Positions 29,166 to 37,817 of a DNA stretch of 64,000 nt are shown here, one piece after another. The notes under the pieces are model-generated. The model saw only the letters and a list, made by a program, of their open reading frames with translations, was not told where the DNA came from and ran no database searches. Both the position numbers and the translations under genes were made by a program. Each line of letters opens with the position of its first letter. Positions within the stretch are counted from its first letter, which is position 1. Origin of the DNA: Asanoa ishikariensis. Lineage in GTDB: Bacteria; Actinomycetota; Actinomycetes; Mycobacteriales; Micromonosporaceae. Location: contig NZ_FNQB01000003.1 in assembly GCF_900107455.1 (NCBI RefSeq), positions 806,001 through 870,000 of the forward strand. Direction: 5' to 3'.

Positions 29166-30229
29166 CGACAACGGCCGTGTCCACCGGGGTGGCGGTGCGC
29201 CTGGAGGGCGTCAGCCGCCGCTTCGGCACCGTCCAGGCCCTCGACGGCCTGGACCTCGAGCTGGCCCCGGGCGAGCTCGTCGCGCTGCTCGGCCCGTCCG
29301 GCTGCGGGAAGACGACCGCGCTGCGCATCCTGGCCGGGCTGGAGGACGCGGACTCGGGCCGGATCCTGGTCGGCGGCAAGGACGTCGCTGACGTGCCGGT
29401 CAACCGCCGCGACATGGGCATGGTGTTCCAGGCGTACAGCCTCTTCCCGCACCTGACCGCCGCGGAGAACGTCGAGTTCGGCCTGCGCCTGCGCCGCCAG
29501 TCAGCGGCGGCACGGCGCCGGCGAGCACAGGAGATGCTCGAGCTCGTCGGGATCGGCACCCACGCCTCTCGTTTCCCCCAGCAACTCTCGGGCGGCCAAC
29601 AGCAGCGGGTGGCGTTGGCGCGGGCACTGGCGATCCAGCCGCAGGTGCTGTTGCTCGACGAGCCGCTGTCGGCCCTCGACGCGAAGGTGCGCCTTCAGTT
29701 GCGCGACGAGATCCGCCGCATCCAGTTGGAGGTCGGCACCACGACCCTGTTCGTCACCCACGACCAGGAAGAGGCCCTGGCCCTGGCGGACCGCGTCGGC
29801 GTAATGCGGGCGGGGCGACTGGAACAGATCGGGTTGCCGGAGGACATCTACCGCAATCCGGCGACGCCGTTCGTGGCCGAGTTCGTGGGGCTGAGCAACC
29901 GGTTCGCGGGCCAACTCTCCGCGTCAGGAGTGGAGGTGTTCAACACGCTGCTGCCGACCTTGAACGCCGGCTCCGTCGAGCACGGCCCGGTCGAGGTGCT
30001 GGTGCGACCGGAGTCGATCGACCTGACCGCGGACCCGCTCGGCGACGGTCGGGTGGTCGCGGTGAGCTTCCTCGGCCCGCTGGCCCGGGTGACGGTGGCG
30101 CTGCCCGACGAGACGCTCGTCGTGGCACAGGTGTCGAGCGCACGGCTGGCGGACCTACCGCCCGGCACACCCGTACGCGTCACCCTTCTCCCGATCCCCG
30201 TCGTCGTCTCCCCGTCCGACCAGACGTGA
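29162..30229 (+). CDS. ABC transporter ATP-binding protein (PotA-like)
   Basis: 355 residues from GTG 29162, coupled to the permease stop. Walker A is GPSGCGKTT, the Q-loop region VFQAYSLFPHLTAAENV, signature LSGGQQQRVALARAL, Walker B LLLDEPLSALDAKVR and H-loop VTHDQEEAL. A C-terminal TOBE-type beta domain (about 280-350; VEVLVRPESIDL...) is present, as in polyamine/iron importers. It ends the 21.6-30.2 kb plus-strand operon. Confidence 0.9.
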   Translation: MTTTAVSTGVAVRLEGVSRRFGTVQALDGLDLELAPGELVALLGPSGCGKTTALRILAGLEDADSGRILVGGKDVADVPVNRRDMGMVFQAYSLFPHLTAAENVEFGLRLRRQSAAARRRRAQEMLELVGIGTHASRFPQQLSGGQQQRVALARALAIQPQVLLLDEPLSALDAKVRLQLRDEIRRIQLEVGTTTLFVTHDQEEALALADRVGVMRAGRLEQIGLPEDIYRNPATPFVAEFVGLSNRFAGQLSASGVEVFNTLLPTLNAGSVEHGPVEVLVRPESIDLTADPLGDGRVVAVSFLGPLARVTVALPDETLVVAQVSSARLADLPPGTPVRVTLLPIPVVVSPSDQT

Positions 30230-30264
30230 CGTGTTCGGGGACGCCGGCCGGTGCGCGGTGCGGC

Positions 30265-30270
30265 TAGCCT
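30265..30270 (+). promoter_or_regulatory. -10 box of a probable leaderless gene
   Basis: TAGCCT lies 6 bp before GTG 30277, placing the transcription start on or next to the start codon. No ribosome site precedes this GTG, which supports leaderless translation. Confidence 0.45.
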
Positions 30271-30276
30271 GAAAGC

Positions 30277-30759
30277 GTGCTGGTCGCGAGTGAAATCAGC
30301 AAATGGAGCAACCGATACGTGGTGAGCCGCGACGGTCGGCGGGTCACCACGCTCGACGCCGTCGTTCGCGACAACAGCTCTGGGTCGTTCACCCTCGACG
30401 GCCGGCGTTATTCGTTGCCCGGTGCCGTTTGGGACACCCGCTTCGGGGTGCTCGACGCGCGGAACGAGGTGGTCGCGGAAGCGACCCGGGTCAACCGCGA
30501 GTGCTGGGCCATCAGCCATGCCGGCCAGGCCTATCATCTCCGCCGCATGTCCATCTGGGGCACGCGTCACCAGCTCGACGCCGGCGATCTGCCGCTGGGC
30601 ATGGCTTATCGGACCGGTGGCGCGGACCGTGCCGTCGAGCTCGACGTGGCCGGCGCACCGCCGCTGGTCGAGATCTTCGTGCTGGCGCTGGTCATCGCCA
30701 TGCGTGACGCGCAGGCGGCCAACAAAATCGGCTACCGGTCGGGGAGTTTGTGGTGGTGA
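30277..30759 (+). CDS. Hypothetical protein, LURP-one/tubby-like beta fold?
   Basis: 160 residues from GTG 30277. Beta-strand-rich sequence with alternating patterns: NRYVVSRDGRRVTTLDAV, GSFTLDGRRYSLPGAVWDTRFGVLDARNEVVAEATRVNRECWAISHAGQAYHLRRM. This resembles the repetitive strands of LURP-one/tubby C-terminal-like proteins (scramblase fold). A final hydrophobic helix (LVEIFVLALVIAMRDAQAANKIG) is present. No function is assigned. It stands alone between the importer operon and a strong terminator. Confidence 0.7.
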   Translation: MLVASEISKWSNRYVVSRDGRRVTTLDAVVRDNSSGSFTLDGRRYSLPGAVWDTRFGVLDARNEVVAEATRVNRECWAISHAGQAYHLRRMSIWGTRHQLDAGDLPLGMAYRTGGADRAVELDVAGAPPLVEIFVLALVIAMRDAQAANKIGYRSGSLWW

Positions 30760-30760
30760 C

Positions 30761-30789
30761 GGTGCCCGGGTCGTGGTGACCCGGGCACC
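30761..30789. terminator. Bidirectional terminator hairpin
   Basis: A perfect 12-bp stem (GGTGCCCGGGTC / GACCCGGGCACC) with a 5-nt loop GTGGT starts 2 bp after the stop of the plus-strand hypothetical gene and 12 bp before the end of the convergent S15 peptidase gene. There is no T-run, as is usual for actinobacterial terminators. Confidence 0.75.
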
Positions 30790-30800
30790 GCGCGGAGCGG

Positions 30801-32684
30801 TCAGAAGCCGAGTACGGCCTTGCCGCCTACCACCGGCAGACGCAGTTCACTGTCGTTCGGCGCCACCGTCAACTCGGTGCCGCCCAGCGGGAGCAGCGTG
30901 TAGTCCTGGTCCGTGGAGAACACGACCACGCCGATCTGGTGTCCGGCCTTGAAGATGTAGTCCTTCGGCTCCAGGGTCCACTTGAAGTCGTACAGCTTGC
31001 CCTGCTTGAGCTTCTCGCTGTGCGACGCGTTCTTGCGGTTCTGCGGGTCCATCCAGCCCCGGGTCACCACGGTCGGCGCGGCGGTCGAGCCGGCCGGGCC
31101 GTAGTCGACCAGATAGGTGGTCAGGTTCGCGTCCGGCTTGTTCTCGATGGCCATCCGCAGCCGCATCTCCGGACGGCCGGAGATCCGGACGTCCTGGCCG
31201 AGGGCCGGGGAGAGGTAGGCGAGCCGGTTCGGGCTGGCCGTCTCCGGGCCTGCCACCAACGTGCGGGGAGCGATCGTGCGGCCCTCGTCGACGAAGGTCT
31301 GCGAGACCTTGCCCTTCGGGGCCTTGCCGGTGGTCAGCGTGCCGGTGCCGGTCGAACTGGTCGCGGCGAACCGGAGTGCGACCTCCTTGGCGGCCTTGTC
31401 CGGCCAGTTGGCGTACGTCGTGTAGTTGCGGTCCTCGCGCTGCACGACGGCCGTCGGCTCGTCCATGATGCCGTTGCTGACGTTCCAGAGCCAGAAGTCG
31501 AACCAGCGGTTCTCGGTCTGCTTGTACGTCCAGGTCTGCCCGCTCGGCAGCGTCACCGCCGCGCTGTTGCCCGGGCCGCCGTGGCCACCCTGGTGCAGCC
31601 AGATCTTGCGCGGGACGTCCTTCTTGGCGAGCTCGTCCCACCAGCCGGCGAAGTTCTCGGTCTTGACGTTCCAGTCGTTCAGGCCGTGCACGACGAAGAC
31701 GCTGGCCTTCACGTCGCTCGCGTCGCGGTAGTCGCGGTCTTCCCAGAACTTGGAGTAGTCACCGGTGACCCGGTCCTGCTTCGCGGTGATGTCGGCGAGC
31801 TCGTCGAGGCACTTGCCCTCGGCCCGCGTCTGCCCGGCCGTGTACTGGGCCAGGATGTCGAGGTCCTCACCCTGGTACGTGCCCGGTGCGACGACGAGGC
31901 CGTTGGCACGGTAGTAGTCGTACCAGCTACTGATCGCGGAGACCGGGACGATCGTCTTGAGGCCCTTGACCCCGGTCGTGGCGACCTGGTTGGGCAGCGT
32001 CCCGTTGTAGGAGACGCCGGTCATGCCGACCGCGCCCGTGGTCCAGGTGGCCTTGACCGGCGCGCCAGCGGCGTCGAACGCCTTGGCCCGGCCGTTCAGC
32101 CAGTCGATGACCGCCTTGGTGCCGGCCGTCTCGGCCTGGTCGCCGCTGGTCGGGCAGCCGTCCGAGTCGCCGGTGCCGACGCTCTGGCCGAGCACCACGG
32201 CGTAGCCGCGGGGCACGTAGTAGTCGTCGAGCGAGCCGGGCAGGTTGGCCTTGGCCGCCGCGTTCGGGACGGGGCCGGCGGCCGAGCGCAGCAGCCCGTT
32301 GTGGCCGGACGCACCGTTCTGCGGCAGGTCGTCGACCAGCACGCTCGGGTACGGGACGTCGTCCCAGGTGTCCTTACGGTACGGGCTGTGCTCGAAGATC
32401 ACCGGCACCTTGAAGCCCTGGGTGGCGGTCTCCGCCGGGCGCGAGATGTCGATCGCGACCCGGTCGAGCTTGCCGTCGTGATCGGTGTCCACAGGGGTCT
32501 CGACGTAGACCCGCTCCTCGATCGCGTCGGCGAACGAGAAGACCGGCTGGGTCATGCCGTCGGTGACCACGATGTGCGGGGCCGGGGTCGCCGGCTGGTG
32601 GGCCGCCGCCGGGGAGGCGGCGGCCGCGACCAGCGTGCCGGATATCACGACGCCGAGCAAAGCCAGACTGGGAGGTCTGCGCAT
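30801..32684 (-). CDS. Secreted X-Pro dipeptidyl-peptidase / CocE-NonD family S15 hydrolase
   Basis: 627 residues from ATG 32684, with GGAG 6 bp upstream. A signal peptide (RRPPSLALLGVVISGTLVAAAASPAAAHQ) directs export. The alpha/beta-hydrolase domain holds the nucleophile Ser225 in GVSYNG, Asp337 in HGLNDWNV and His368 in HQGGHGGP, a complete triad. A C-terminal jelly-roll (PepX_C; about 430-627, RLAYLSPALGQDVRISGRPEMRLRM) completes the family layout. Members cleave X-Pro dipeptides from peptide N-termini or hydrolyse acyl esters. Expression may be governed by the 19-bp palindrome upstream. Confidence 0.88.
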   Translation of the reverse strand: MRRPPSLALLGVVISGTLVAAAASPAAAHQPATPAPHIVVTDGMTQPVFSFADAIEERVYVETPVDTDHDGKLDRVAIDISRPAETATQGFKVPVIFEHSPYRKDTWDDVPYPSVLVDDLPQNGASGHNGLLRSAAGPVPNAAAKANLPGSLDDYYVPRGYAVVLGQSVGTGDSDGCPTSGDQAETAGTKAVIDWLNGRAKAFDAAGAPVKATWTTGAVGMTGVSYNGTLPNQVATTGVKGLKTIVPVSAISSWYDYYRANGLVVAPGTYQGEDLDILAQYTAGQTRAEGKCLDELADITAKQDRVTGDYSKFWEDRDYRDASDVKASVFVVHGLNDWNVKTENFAGWWDELAKKDVPRKIWLHQGGHGGPGNSAAVTLPSGQTWTYKQTENRWFDFWLWNVSNGIMDEPTAVVQREDRNYTTYANWPDKAAKEVALRFAATSSTGTGTLTTGKAPKGKVSQTFVDEGRTIAPRTLVAGPETASPNRLAYLSPALGQDVRISGRPEMRLRMAIENKPDANLTTYLVDYGPAGSTAAPTVVTRGWMDPQNRKNASHSEKLKQGKLYDFKWTLEPKDYIFKAGHQIGVVVFSTDQDYTLLPLGGTELTVAPNDSELRLPVVGGKAVLGF

Positions 32685-32729
32685 GAACGTCTCCGTTCGA
32701 GAGGGGCTCACCGAGGGGTATCGGTAGTG

Positions 32730-32748
32730 GTGGATCATGATGATCCAC
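32730..32748. promoter_or_regulatory. 19-bp inverted repeat upstream of the S15 peptidase
   Basis: GTGGATCATGATGATCCAC is perfectly symmetric except for the central base (9-bp arms). It lies about 45 bp upstream of ATG 32684, in the promoter position of the peptidase gene. The arrangement fits an operator for a dimeric repressor (GntR, MarR or TetR type); no regulator gene is adjacent. Confidence 0.5.
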
Positions 32749-32817
32749 TGTCATGTTAGGCCCGTTCTCGCGTTCGCCCCGTCCTGCGACCCATGAAGAT
32801 GATCACGGTCGCGCGGG

Positions 32818-33417
32818 CTACAACCGGTACACCCGCATGCGGTAAAGCTGTTCCTCTCCCCACTCGTAACGCCCGGTGCTGAGCTGGAACCGGCCGAGCC
32901 GGAGCCGCACCAGGTAGGTCTCCACGCTTCCGTCGGGGTTCGTGTAGTACCACTCGCGGAAATTGCCGCTGCTGCTGCCCGAGTCGAAGACACGGGTCGC
33001 ACCCTGCGAGCCGCCCTCCGCGCCCTGGGTGGTGGGCACGTGGTTCACCGCGTCGGTGCACCAGCAGCCCCGGAACACGTCGATCCAGACCCGGGCGCGG
33101 TAGCCGTCGGTGTTCAGGTCCCACACCTTGAGGTGGATCCGGATCTCGTCGGTGCCGGCCTGCTGCGTGCCGGTGATGCCCAGGTCCGGCCAGCCCTGCA
33201 TCGACGACCGCAGGCCGGTGGTCTGGCCGTACGGGTACGCCTGGTAGCCGACGGTGCACCGTTCACTGGGGAACGTCCCCGTGTCGTAGCAGGGCAACGA
33301 CACGGCATATGCCGGAATGGGTGCGACTCCCAGCACCACAGCGGTCATCAGGGCCACCGCGATCGCCAGAAGGCGCACAAATCGACCGCTGCGGCGCGCT
33401 GTCATCAGGTCTGCCAC
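32818..33417 (-). CDS. Secreted hypothetical protein
   Basis: 199 residues from GTG 33417, which has an AGGAG ribosome site 6-7 bp upstream. The N-terminus is a signal peptide (RRSGRFVRLLAIAVALMTAVVLGVAPIPAYA). The mature part is small, with four cysteines (CYDTG...RCTVG and GCWCTD) likely forming disulphides, and is rich in Tyr, Trp and Gly (LKVWDLNTDGYRARVWIDVFRGCWCTD; REWYYTNPDGSVETYLVRLRLGRFQLSTG). It looks like an extracellular beta-sandwich. No family recognised. Confidence 0.75.
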   Translation of the reverse strand: MADLMTARRSGRFVRLLAIAVALMTAVVLGVAPIPAYAVSLPCYDTGTFPSERCTVGYQAYPYGQTTGLRSSMQGWPDLGITGTQQAGTDEIRIHLKVWDLNTDGYRARVWIDVFRGCWCTDAVNHVPTTQGAEGGSQGATRVFDSGSSSGNFREWYYTNPDGSVETYLVRLRLGRFQLSTGRYEWGEEQLYRMRVYRL

Positions 33418-33532
33418 GGCTCTCTCCTACGGACGAAGGTCGCGCACGGCTCGAAAGGGCCGTGTACGCCGCAGTGTCGCGTGGCGCACGAGCAGGACGC
33501 ACGGACCTTCGACGTACGTGGAAAGAGGCCGG

Positions 33533-34468
33533 TCAGCGCAGCGTGGACTCCGGCCGGCCGTCCAGCAGGCCGAGCTCGGCCCGAGTCGGCAGCCCTTCCC
33601 AGTCGCCGGGTGAGGCGACGGCGAAGGCTCCCGTGGTGACCGCGCGGTCGAGGCGGCCGGTCAGGTCCAGGTCGTCGAGCAGTCCGGACAGGTAGCCGGC
33701 GACGAAGGCGTCCCCGGCGCCGACCACGTCGACGACGCGCACGCGCCGGGCCGAAGCGTGAACGCTCGAGTGCCTGGTGTGAGCGCTCGCCCCGTCCGCA
33801 CCGCGTTTGATGACCACTTCGGCCACCCCCGCGTCGAGCAGTGCGGCCACCCGGTCGTTCTCGGTCGAGGCCGAGGGCGGCGCGACCAGCTCCAGCTCGT
33901 CGTCGGACGCGACGACCACCGACAGCGCGGAGACCAACGGGCGCAGCGCCGCGGCCGCCTGGTCGCGACCCCACAGGCGGCTTCGGTAGTTGACGTCGAG
34001 GCAGACCCGTACGCCCGACTCGACCGCCGCGCGCACCGCCAAGGCGGGCGCGGGACCGAGGGCCGGGGTGATGCCGGTGACGTGCAGCAGCCTGGGCGAT
34101 GGGTCCAGCGCGGGCAGGACGTCATCGGCCGACAGGAACGACGCCGCGGAACCGGCACGGTGGTAGATCACCCGCACCAGATCGCCGAGCCGGCGCTCGA
34201 ACAGGATGAGTCCGGTCGGCCCGCGCTCGTCGACCCGGGCGTGACCGACGTCGACCCCCTCGGCGCGCAGGGTCCGCAGCACGAGCTCTCCGGTCTCGTC
34301 GCGCCCGACGAGACCCGTCCAGCGGACCCGGTGACCCAGCCGGGCAAGGCCGATCGCGACGTTGGACTCGGCACCGGCGACCGAGAGCCGCATCGTCCCG
34401 CCGAGCCGGATCGGTCCGTCCGCCCGCAGGGCCGCCATCGTCTCACCGAAGGTGACGACGTCGCTCAC
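33533..34468 (-). CDS. PfkB-family sugar kinase, 2-dehydro-3-deoxygalactonate (or -gluconate) kinase
   Basis: 311 residues of the ribokinase fold: MSDVVTFGETMAALRADGP start, GGAxxN-equivalent AGAESNVAIGLARLG, and the C-terminal VVDVVGAGDAFVAGYLSG containing the catalytic Asp of GAGD. GETMA... plus LDVNYRSRLW are features of KDG-type kinases. It phosphorylates the 2-keto-3-deoxy sugar acid made by the neighbouring dehydratase. It overlaps the aldolase gene by 4 bp. Galactonate is favoured over gluconate because of the alpha-galactosidases downstream of the regulator. Confidence 0.85.
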   Translation of the reverse strand: MSDVVTFGETMAALRADGPIRLGGTMRLSVAGAESNVAIGLARLGHRVRWTGLVGRDETGELVLRTLRAEGVDVGHARVDERGPTGLILFERRLGDLVRVIYHRAGSAASFLSADDVLPALDPSPRLLHVTGITPALGPAPALAVRAAVESGVRVCLDVNYRSRLWGRDQAAAALRPLVSALSVVVASDDELELVAPPSASTENDRVAALLDAGVAEVVIKRGADGASAHTRHSSVHASARRVRVVDVVGAGDAFVAGYLSGLLDDLDLTGRLDRAVTTGAFAVASPGDWEGLPTRAELGLLDGRPESTLR

Positions 34469-35079
34469 AGCGCTGCCCGGAAGTCGCGGACCCGGCCGCG
34501 CAGGTCGTCCATGCTCCCACCGGCGGCGGCGTCGCCCACCAGTGGCGAGCCGACACCGACCGCCACCGCTCCGGCGGCCAGATAATCGGTGGCCTCCGCC
34601 ACTCCGACACCACCGACGGGCACGAACGGCACCTCCGGGAACGGGTCGCGCAGCGCGCGCAGGTGACGCACTCCGCCGAGCGACGCGGGAAACAGCTTGA
34701 TCGCCGTGGCGCCGGCGCCGAGCGCGGCCACCACCTCGGTCGGGGTGAGCGCTCCGGCCAGGACCGGAAGCCCCAGCGCATGGCCCGCCGCGACCCCTGA
34801 ACTCACCGCCGGAGTGACGAGGAAGGAGGCGCCGGCCTCGGCCGCGGCGTGCGCGTGGTCCGCGGTGACCACCGTCCCGGCGCCGAGGTTGGCTTCGCTT
34901 CCCAGAGCAGCGCGCACGTCGCGGAGAACCTGAAGCGCGTCCCGGGTCACCAGGGAGACCTCGACCAGGTCGACGCCCTCCTCGAACAAGGTCAGCACGG
35001 TACGCGTGGCCGCGCGCGCGTCCGGTCCACGCACGATCGCCAGGAGGCGGCGGGCCGCCAGCGTCTCCAGAAAAGACAT
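34465..35079 (-). CDS. KDPG/KDPGal-type aldolase
   Basis: 204 residues, a class I aldolase of the Eda/DgoA family. Visible motifs are LAARRLLAIVRGPDA (start), LVEVSLVTRDAL with the catalytic Glu, LGAGTVVTADHAHAAAEAGASFLVTPAV and ATAIKLFPASLGG with the Schiff-base Lys. It cleaves 2-keto-3-deoxy-6-phosphogalactonate (or -gluconate) to pyruvate and glyceraldehyde-3-phosphate, the last step of the De Ley-Doudoroff route. Start and upstream stop share bases (TGATG at 35081-35077). Confidence 0.88.
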   Translation of the reverse strand: MSFLETLAARRLLAIVRGPDARAATRTVLTLFEEGVDLVEVSLVTRDALQVLRDVRAALGSEANLGAGTVVTADHAHAAAEAGASFLVTPAVSSGVAAGHALGLPVLAGALTPTEVVAALGAGATAIKLFPASLGGVRHLRALRDPFPEVPFVPVGGVGVAEATDYLAAGAVAVGVGSPLVGDAAAGGSMDDLRGRVRDFRAAL

Positions 35080-35900
35080 CAGGACATCCGTTCCGCGGCC
35101 AGCACGAGCCGCCAGGTCAGTTCGCCCGACGGCGGCACGACCGCCGCGTCGTCGGGACCGGCTTCAGCGAGGTCGAAGACGGTGCCGAGCATGGGTTCGA
35201 CGCCGATGCTGCGATACGGCGAGCCCTCGGGGAAGCCGCCGAGGTTGCGCCACAGGGCCGTGGCGACCGGTACGCCCGACGGGGCCTCCACCCGCAGGTC
35301 GAGCGCGTCAGCCCCGTCCACCACCCGCACGGCGACGCAACACAGTACGGCACCCACGGCCGTCCCGTCCTCGGCGCCGAGCCGGTCGAGCTCCAGGCCG
35401 TGCGGCGCGGGCCAGGACCCGTCCAGATAGGCGGCGGCCGACGGCCAAACGCCCGGAAGCAGCGGCGCCGCCTCGGGGTACAGACGTGCCACGGTGCCCT
35501 CCGGTGCGACGAGCCGTGCCCGCTCGCTGAGGTCGAGCAGGGCATGAGCGGCCCAGACGAACCGGTACCCGGGGTCGGCGGACAGCCGGTAGGTCGCGAC
35601 GACCGCGCCGGCCTCGTCCTTGACGGTGCGCGACAGCTCGAAGTCGGCGCACCTCACGCTGGAGAAGGCCGCGGACCCGGTCCACGGACGGCTCCACACA
35701 TCGCCGTGGTCGGGCAGCCCGCGGACCGTGGGGACGCATTCCTCCAGACCGCCGGCGTCGACGAACGGTGCACCCGGCGAGACCGTGGACCGCGCGGGAT
35801 CGTGGCGTGACCACAGCCATTCGCGACCGCCGCCGGTCAGCGAGGTCCACCGACCGCCCAGGCCGAGGTCAAAGCGGGGGACCAGGGGGATCGTCACCAT
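35079..35900 (-). CDS. Aldose 1-epimerase-like protein
   Basis: 273 residues, all-beta, with a galactose-mutarotase-type layout: FDLGLGGRWTSLTGGGREWLW, GGLEECVPTVRGLPDHGDVWSRPW and the mid domain YRLSADPGYRFVWAAHALLDLSE. The C-terminal GVEPMLGTVFDL is a typical catalytic-Glu block (GxEP). It would interconvert sugar anomers, supplying beta-galactose to the dehydrogenase. It lies between the dehydratase and aldolase genes with overlaps at both ends. Confidence 0.75.
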   Translation of the reverse strand: MVTIPLVPRFDLGLGGRWTSLTGGGREWLWSRHDPARSTVSPGAPFVDAGGLEECVPTVRGLPDHGDVWSRPWTGSAAFSSVRCADFELSRTVKDEAGAVVATYRLSADPGYRFVWAAHALLDLSERARLVAPEGTVARLYPEAAPLLPGVWPSAAAYLDGSWPAPHGLELDRLGAEDGTAVGAVLCCVAVRVVDGADALDLRVEAPSGVPVATALWRNLGGFPEGSPYRSIGVEPMLGTVFDLAEAGPDDAAVVPPSGELTWRLVLAAERMS

Positions 35901-37057
35901 TCGGCGAACCCACCGTCGTCGTGCCGCCAGACCGGGTTGCGCCAGGCGTGTCCCGGCTTGTCCGCGCGCCTCACCGCGGCTTCGTCGACGTCGATGCCCA
36001 GCCCGGGCGCGGTCGGTCGGGAGACATGTCCGTCAGTGAACGCGAACACGCTCGTGTCGGCCACATAGTCGAGCAGGTCGGCGCCTTCGTTGTAGTGGAT
36101 GCCGATCGAGTGCTCCTGGATCAGGAAGTTCGGCGTCGCGAACGCGACCTGGAGGCTGGCGGCGAGGGCGATCGGGCCGAGTGGGCAGTGCGGGGCCAGC
36201 TTGGCGTCCCACACCTCCGCGAGGGCGGCGATCCGCCGGGTCTCCGAGATGCCGCCGGCGTGGGACAGATCGGGTTGCACCACGGCCACCCCGGCCTCCA
36301 GCGCGGGCCGGAAATCCCACCGCGAGTAGAGCCGCTCGCCCGTGGCGACCGGAACGCTGCTGGCGGTCACGACGCCGCGCAGCAGGTGTGGCCGGTCGGG
36401 CAGCACCGGTTCCTCGGCGAACATCGGATGGAGCGGTGCGATCAGCGGCAGGATGCGCCGGGCGTCGGCCGCGCTGACGCGGCCGTGGAAGTCGACCGCG
36501 ACGTCACGGGTCGGCCCGAGCACCTCGCGGGCCAACGCGACCCGCTCCACCACGCCGGTGAGGTCGGCGACGCTCGCCAGCGCGGGCATGCGACCGGTGG
36601 CGTTCATCTTGACCGCGTCGAACCCCTGCTCGAGCCGGGCGCCGACGTTCTCGGCCAGTTGGCCCGGGTCGTCGCCGCCGACCCACGCGTACATGCGGAC
36701 CCGATCGCGGACCGGGCCGCCGAGCAGCGCGTGGACCGGGACGCCGTAGGCCTTGCCCGCGATGTCCCACAACGCCTGGTCGAGGCCGGCCAGCGCGCTG
36801 GACAGCACCGGGCCGCCCCGGTAGAACCCGCCGTTGGCCATGACCTGCCAGTGATCCTCGATGCGCAACGGATCCTGCCCCAGCAGGTACTCGGCCAGCA
36901 CCTCGACGGTCGCACGCACCGCCTCGGCGCGACCCTCCACAATGGGCTCGCCCCAGCCGACCACGCCCTGGTCGGTCTCGATGCGGCAGAAAAGCCAGCG
37001 CGGTGCGACGGCGAACGTCTCGACGCGGACGATGCGGCCGGCGGCCTCCGGCGTCAT
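35894..37057 (-). CDS. dgoD: Mandelate racemase/enolase-family D-galactonate dehydratase
   Basis: 387 residues. The family signatures AVDFHGRVS (metal Asp with catalytic His in DFHGR), FAEEPVLPD and GERLYSRWDF give the Asp/Glu/Glu metal ligands, and HCPLGPIALAASLQVAFATPNFLIQE is characteristic of galactonate dehydratases. N-terminal capping domain: VETFAVAPRWLFCRIETDQGVVGWGEP. It dehydrates D-galactonate to 2-keto-3-deoxygalactonate. It overlaps the galactose dehydrogenase-like SDR by 4 bp and the epimerase by 7 bp. Confidence 0.88.
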   Translation of the reverse strand: MTPEAAGRIVRVETFAVAPRWLFCRIETDQGVVGWGEPIVEGRAEAVRATVEVLAEYLLGQDPLRIEDHWQVMANGGFYRGGPVLSSALAGLDQALWDIAGKAYGVPVHALLGGPVRDRVRMYAWVGGDDPGQLAENVGARLEQGFDAVKMNATGRMPALASVADLTGVVERVALAREVLGPTRDVAVDFHGRVSAADARRILPLIAPLHPMFAEEPVLPDRPHLLRGVVTASSVPVATGERLYSRWDFRPALEAGVAVVQPDLSHAGGISETRRIAALAEVWDAKLAPHCPLGPIALAASLQVAFATPNFLIQEHSIGIHYNEGADLLDYVADTSVFAFTDGHVSRPTAPGLGIDVDEAAVRRADKPGHAWRNPVWRHDDGGFAEW

Positions 37058-37773
37058 GCGGAGTCTTTCACGGCAGTCCAGCCGCCGTCGACGACGAGCG
37101 ACGCGCCGGTGATGTACGAGCTCTCGTCGCTGGCCAGGAACGTCACCGCGGCGGCCACCTCTTCGGGCCGGCCGAACCGCCGCACCGCGGTGGCCGCGAC
37201 GCTGCGCCGGCGGTCAGCCTCGCCGATGCCGTCCCAGGCCGAGGTGAGAATCGGTCCAGGTAGGACGGTGTTGACCCGCACGTGCGGGCCGTACTCCACC
37301 GCCAACTGGCGGCCGAGCGCCACGAGGCCGCCCTTGGCCGCGGCGTAGGCCGGGTGCCCGGGAAGGCCGACCAGCGCGTGCACCGAGGAGCTCAGCACGA
37401 TCGCGCCCCGGGCCTCCCGAAGGAGCCCGACGCAGTCGTGGACCGCCAGGTAGGTCGCTTTGAGGTTGACCGAGATCTGCCGGTCCCAGTCGTCCTCCGA
37501 CAGCTCGTGGGCCGGAGCCCGCACCGCGACACTCGCGTTGCTGTGCAGCACGTCCAGCCGCCCGAACTCGGTCCGCGCCGTGTCGGCGACCCGCCGCCAG
37601 GTCACCGCGTCCGCGACGTCACCGGTGATCGGCAGGACGCCGGCGCGGTCGTGGACCTGGTCGGCCACGTCCACCGCGATCACCCGCGCGTCCTCGGCCA
37701 GGAACCGCTCGACCACCGCGGCGCCGATGCCGGTGGCCGCGCCGGTCACCACAGCGACCTTTCCGGACAACAT
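37054..37773 (-). CDS. SDR-family oxidoreductase, probable D-galactose 1-dehydrogenase
   Basis: 239 residues from ATG 37773 (MLSGKVAVVTGAATGIGAAVV). NAD-binding TGAATGIG at 10-17 and acidic VDV after beta-2 (NAD preference). NAS replaces the usual NNAG. Catalytic SSS and YAAAK (Ser, Tyr, Lys) are present. The frame is open upstream, but the extension contains the divergent promoter. Context (galactonate dehydratase coupled by 4 bp, mutarotase, alpha-galactosidase) points to oxidation of galactose to galactonolactone; a lactonase is not seen. Confidence 0.82.
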   Translation of the reverse strand: MLSGKVAVVTGAATGIGAAVVERFLAEDARVIAVDVADQVHDRAGVLPITGDVADAVTWRRVADTARTEFGRLDVLHSNASVAVRAPAHELSEDDWDRQISVNLKATYLAVHDCVGLLREARGAIVLSSSVHALVGLPGHPAYAAAKGGLVALGRQLAVEYGPHVRVNTVLPGPILTSAWDGIGEADRRRSVAATAVRRFGRPEEVAAAVTFLASDESSYITGASLVVDGGWTAVKDSA

Positions 37774-37817
37774 GTTTCCCACGCAGCGAGTCAACCCGCG
37801 CCCGCCCGCCTGAGGAA

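Noticed and set aside
33434-33511. Inverted repeat CGAAGGTC ... GACCTTCG
   Set aside because: The arms are 8 bp but about 60 bp apart, too far for a terminator, and match frequency is expected in GC-rich DNA.
34465-35079. Entner-Doudoroff assignment (KDPG aldolase with gluconate enzymes)
   Set aside because: Eda and DgoA are hard to separate by sequence, but the neighbours (galactonate dehydratase and alpha-galactosidases) favour the galactonate route; no edd or gluconate genes are present.
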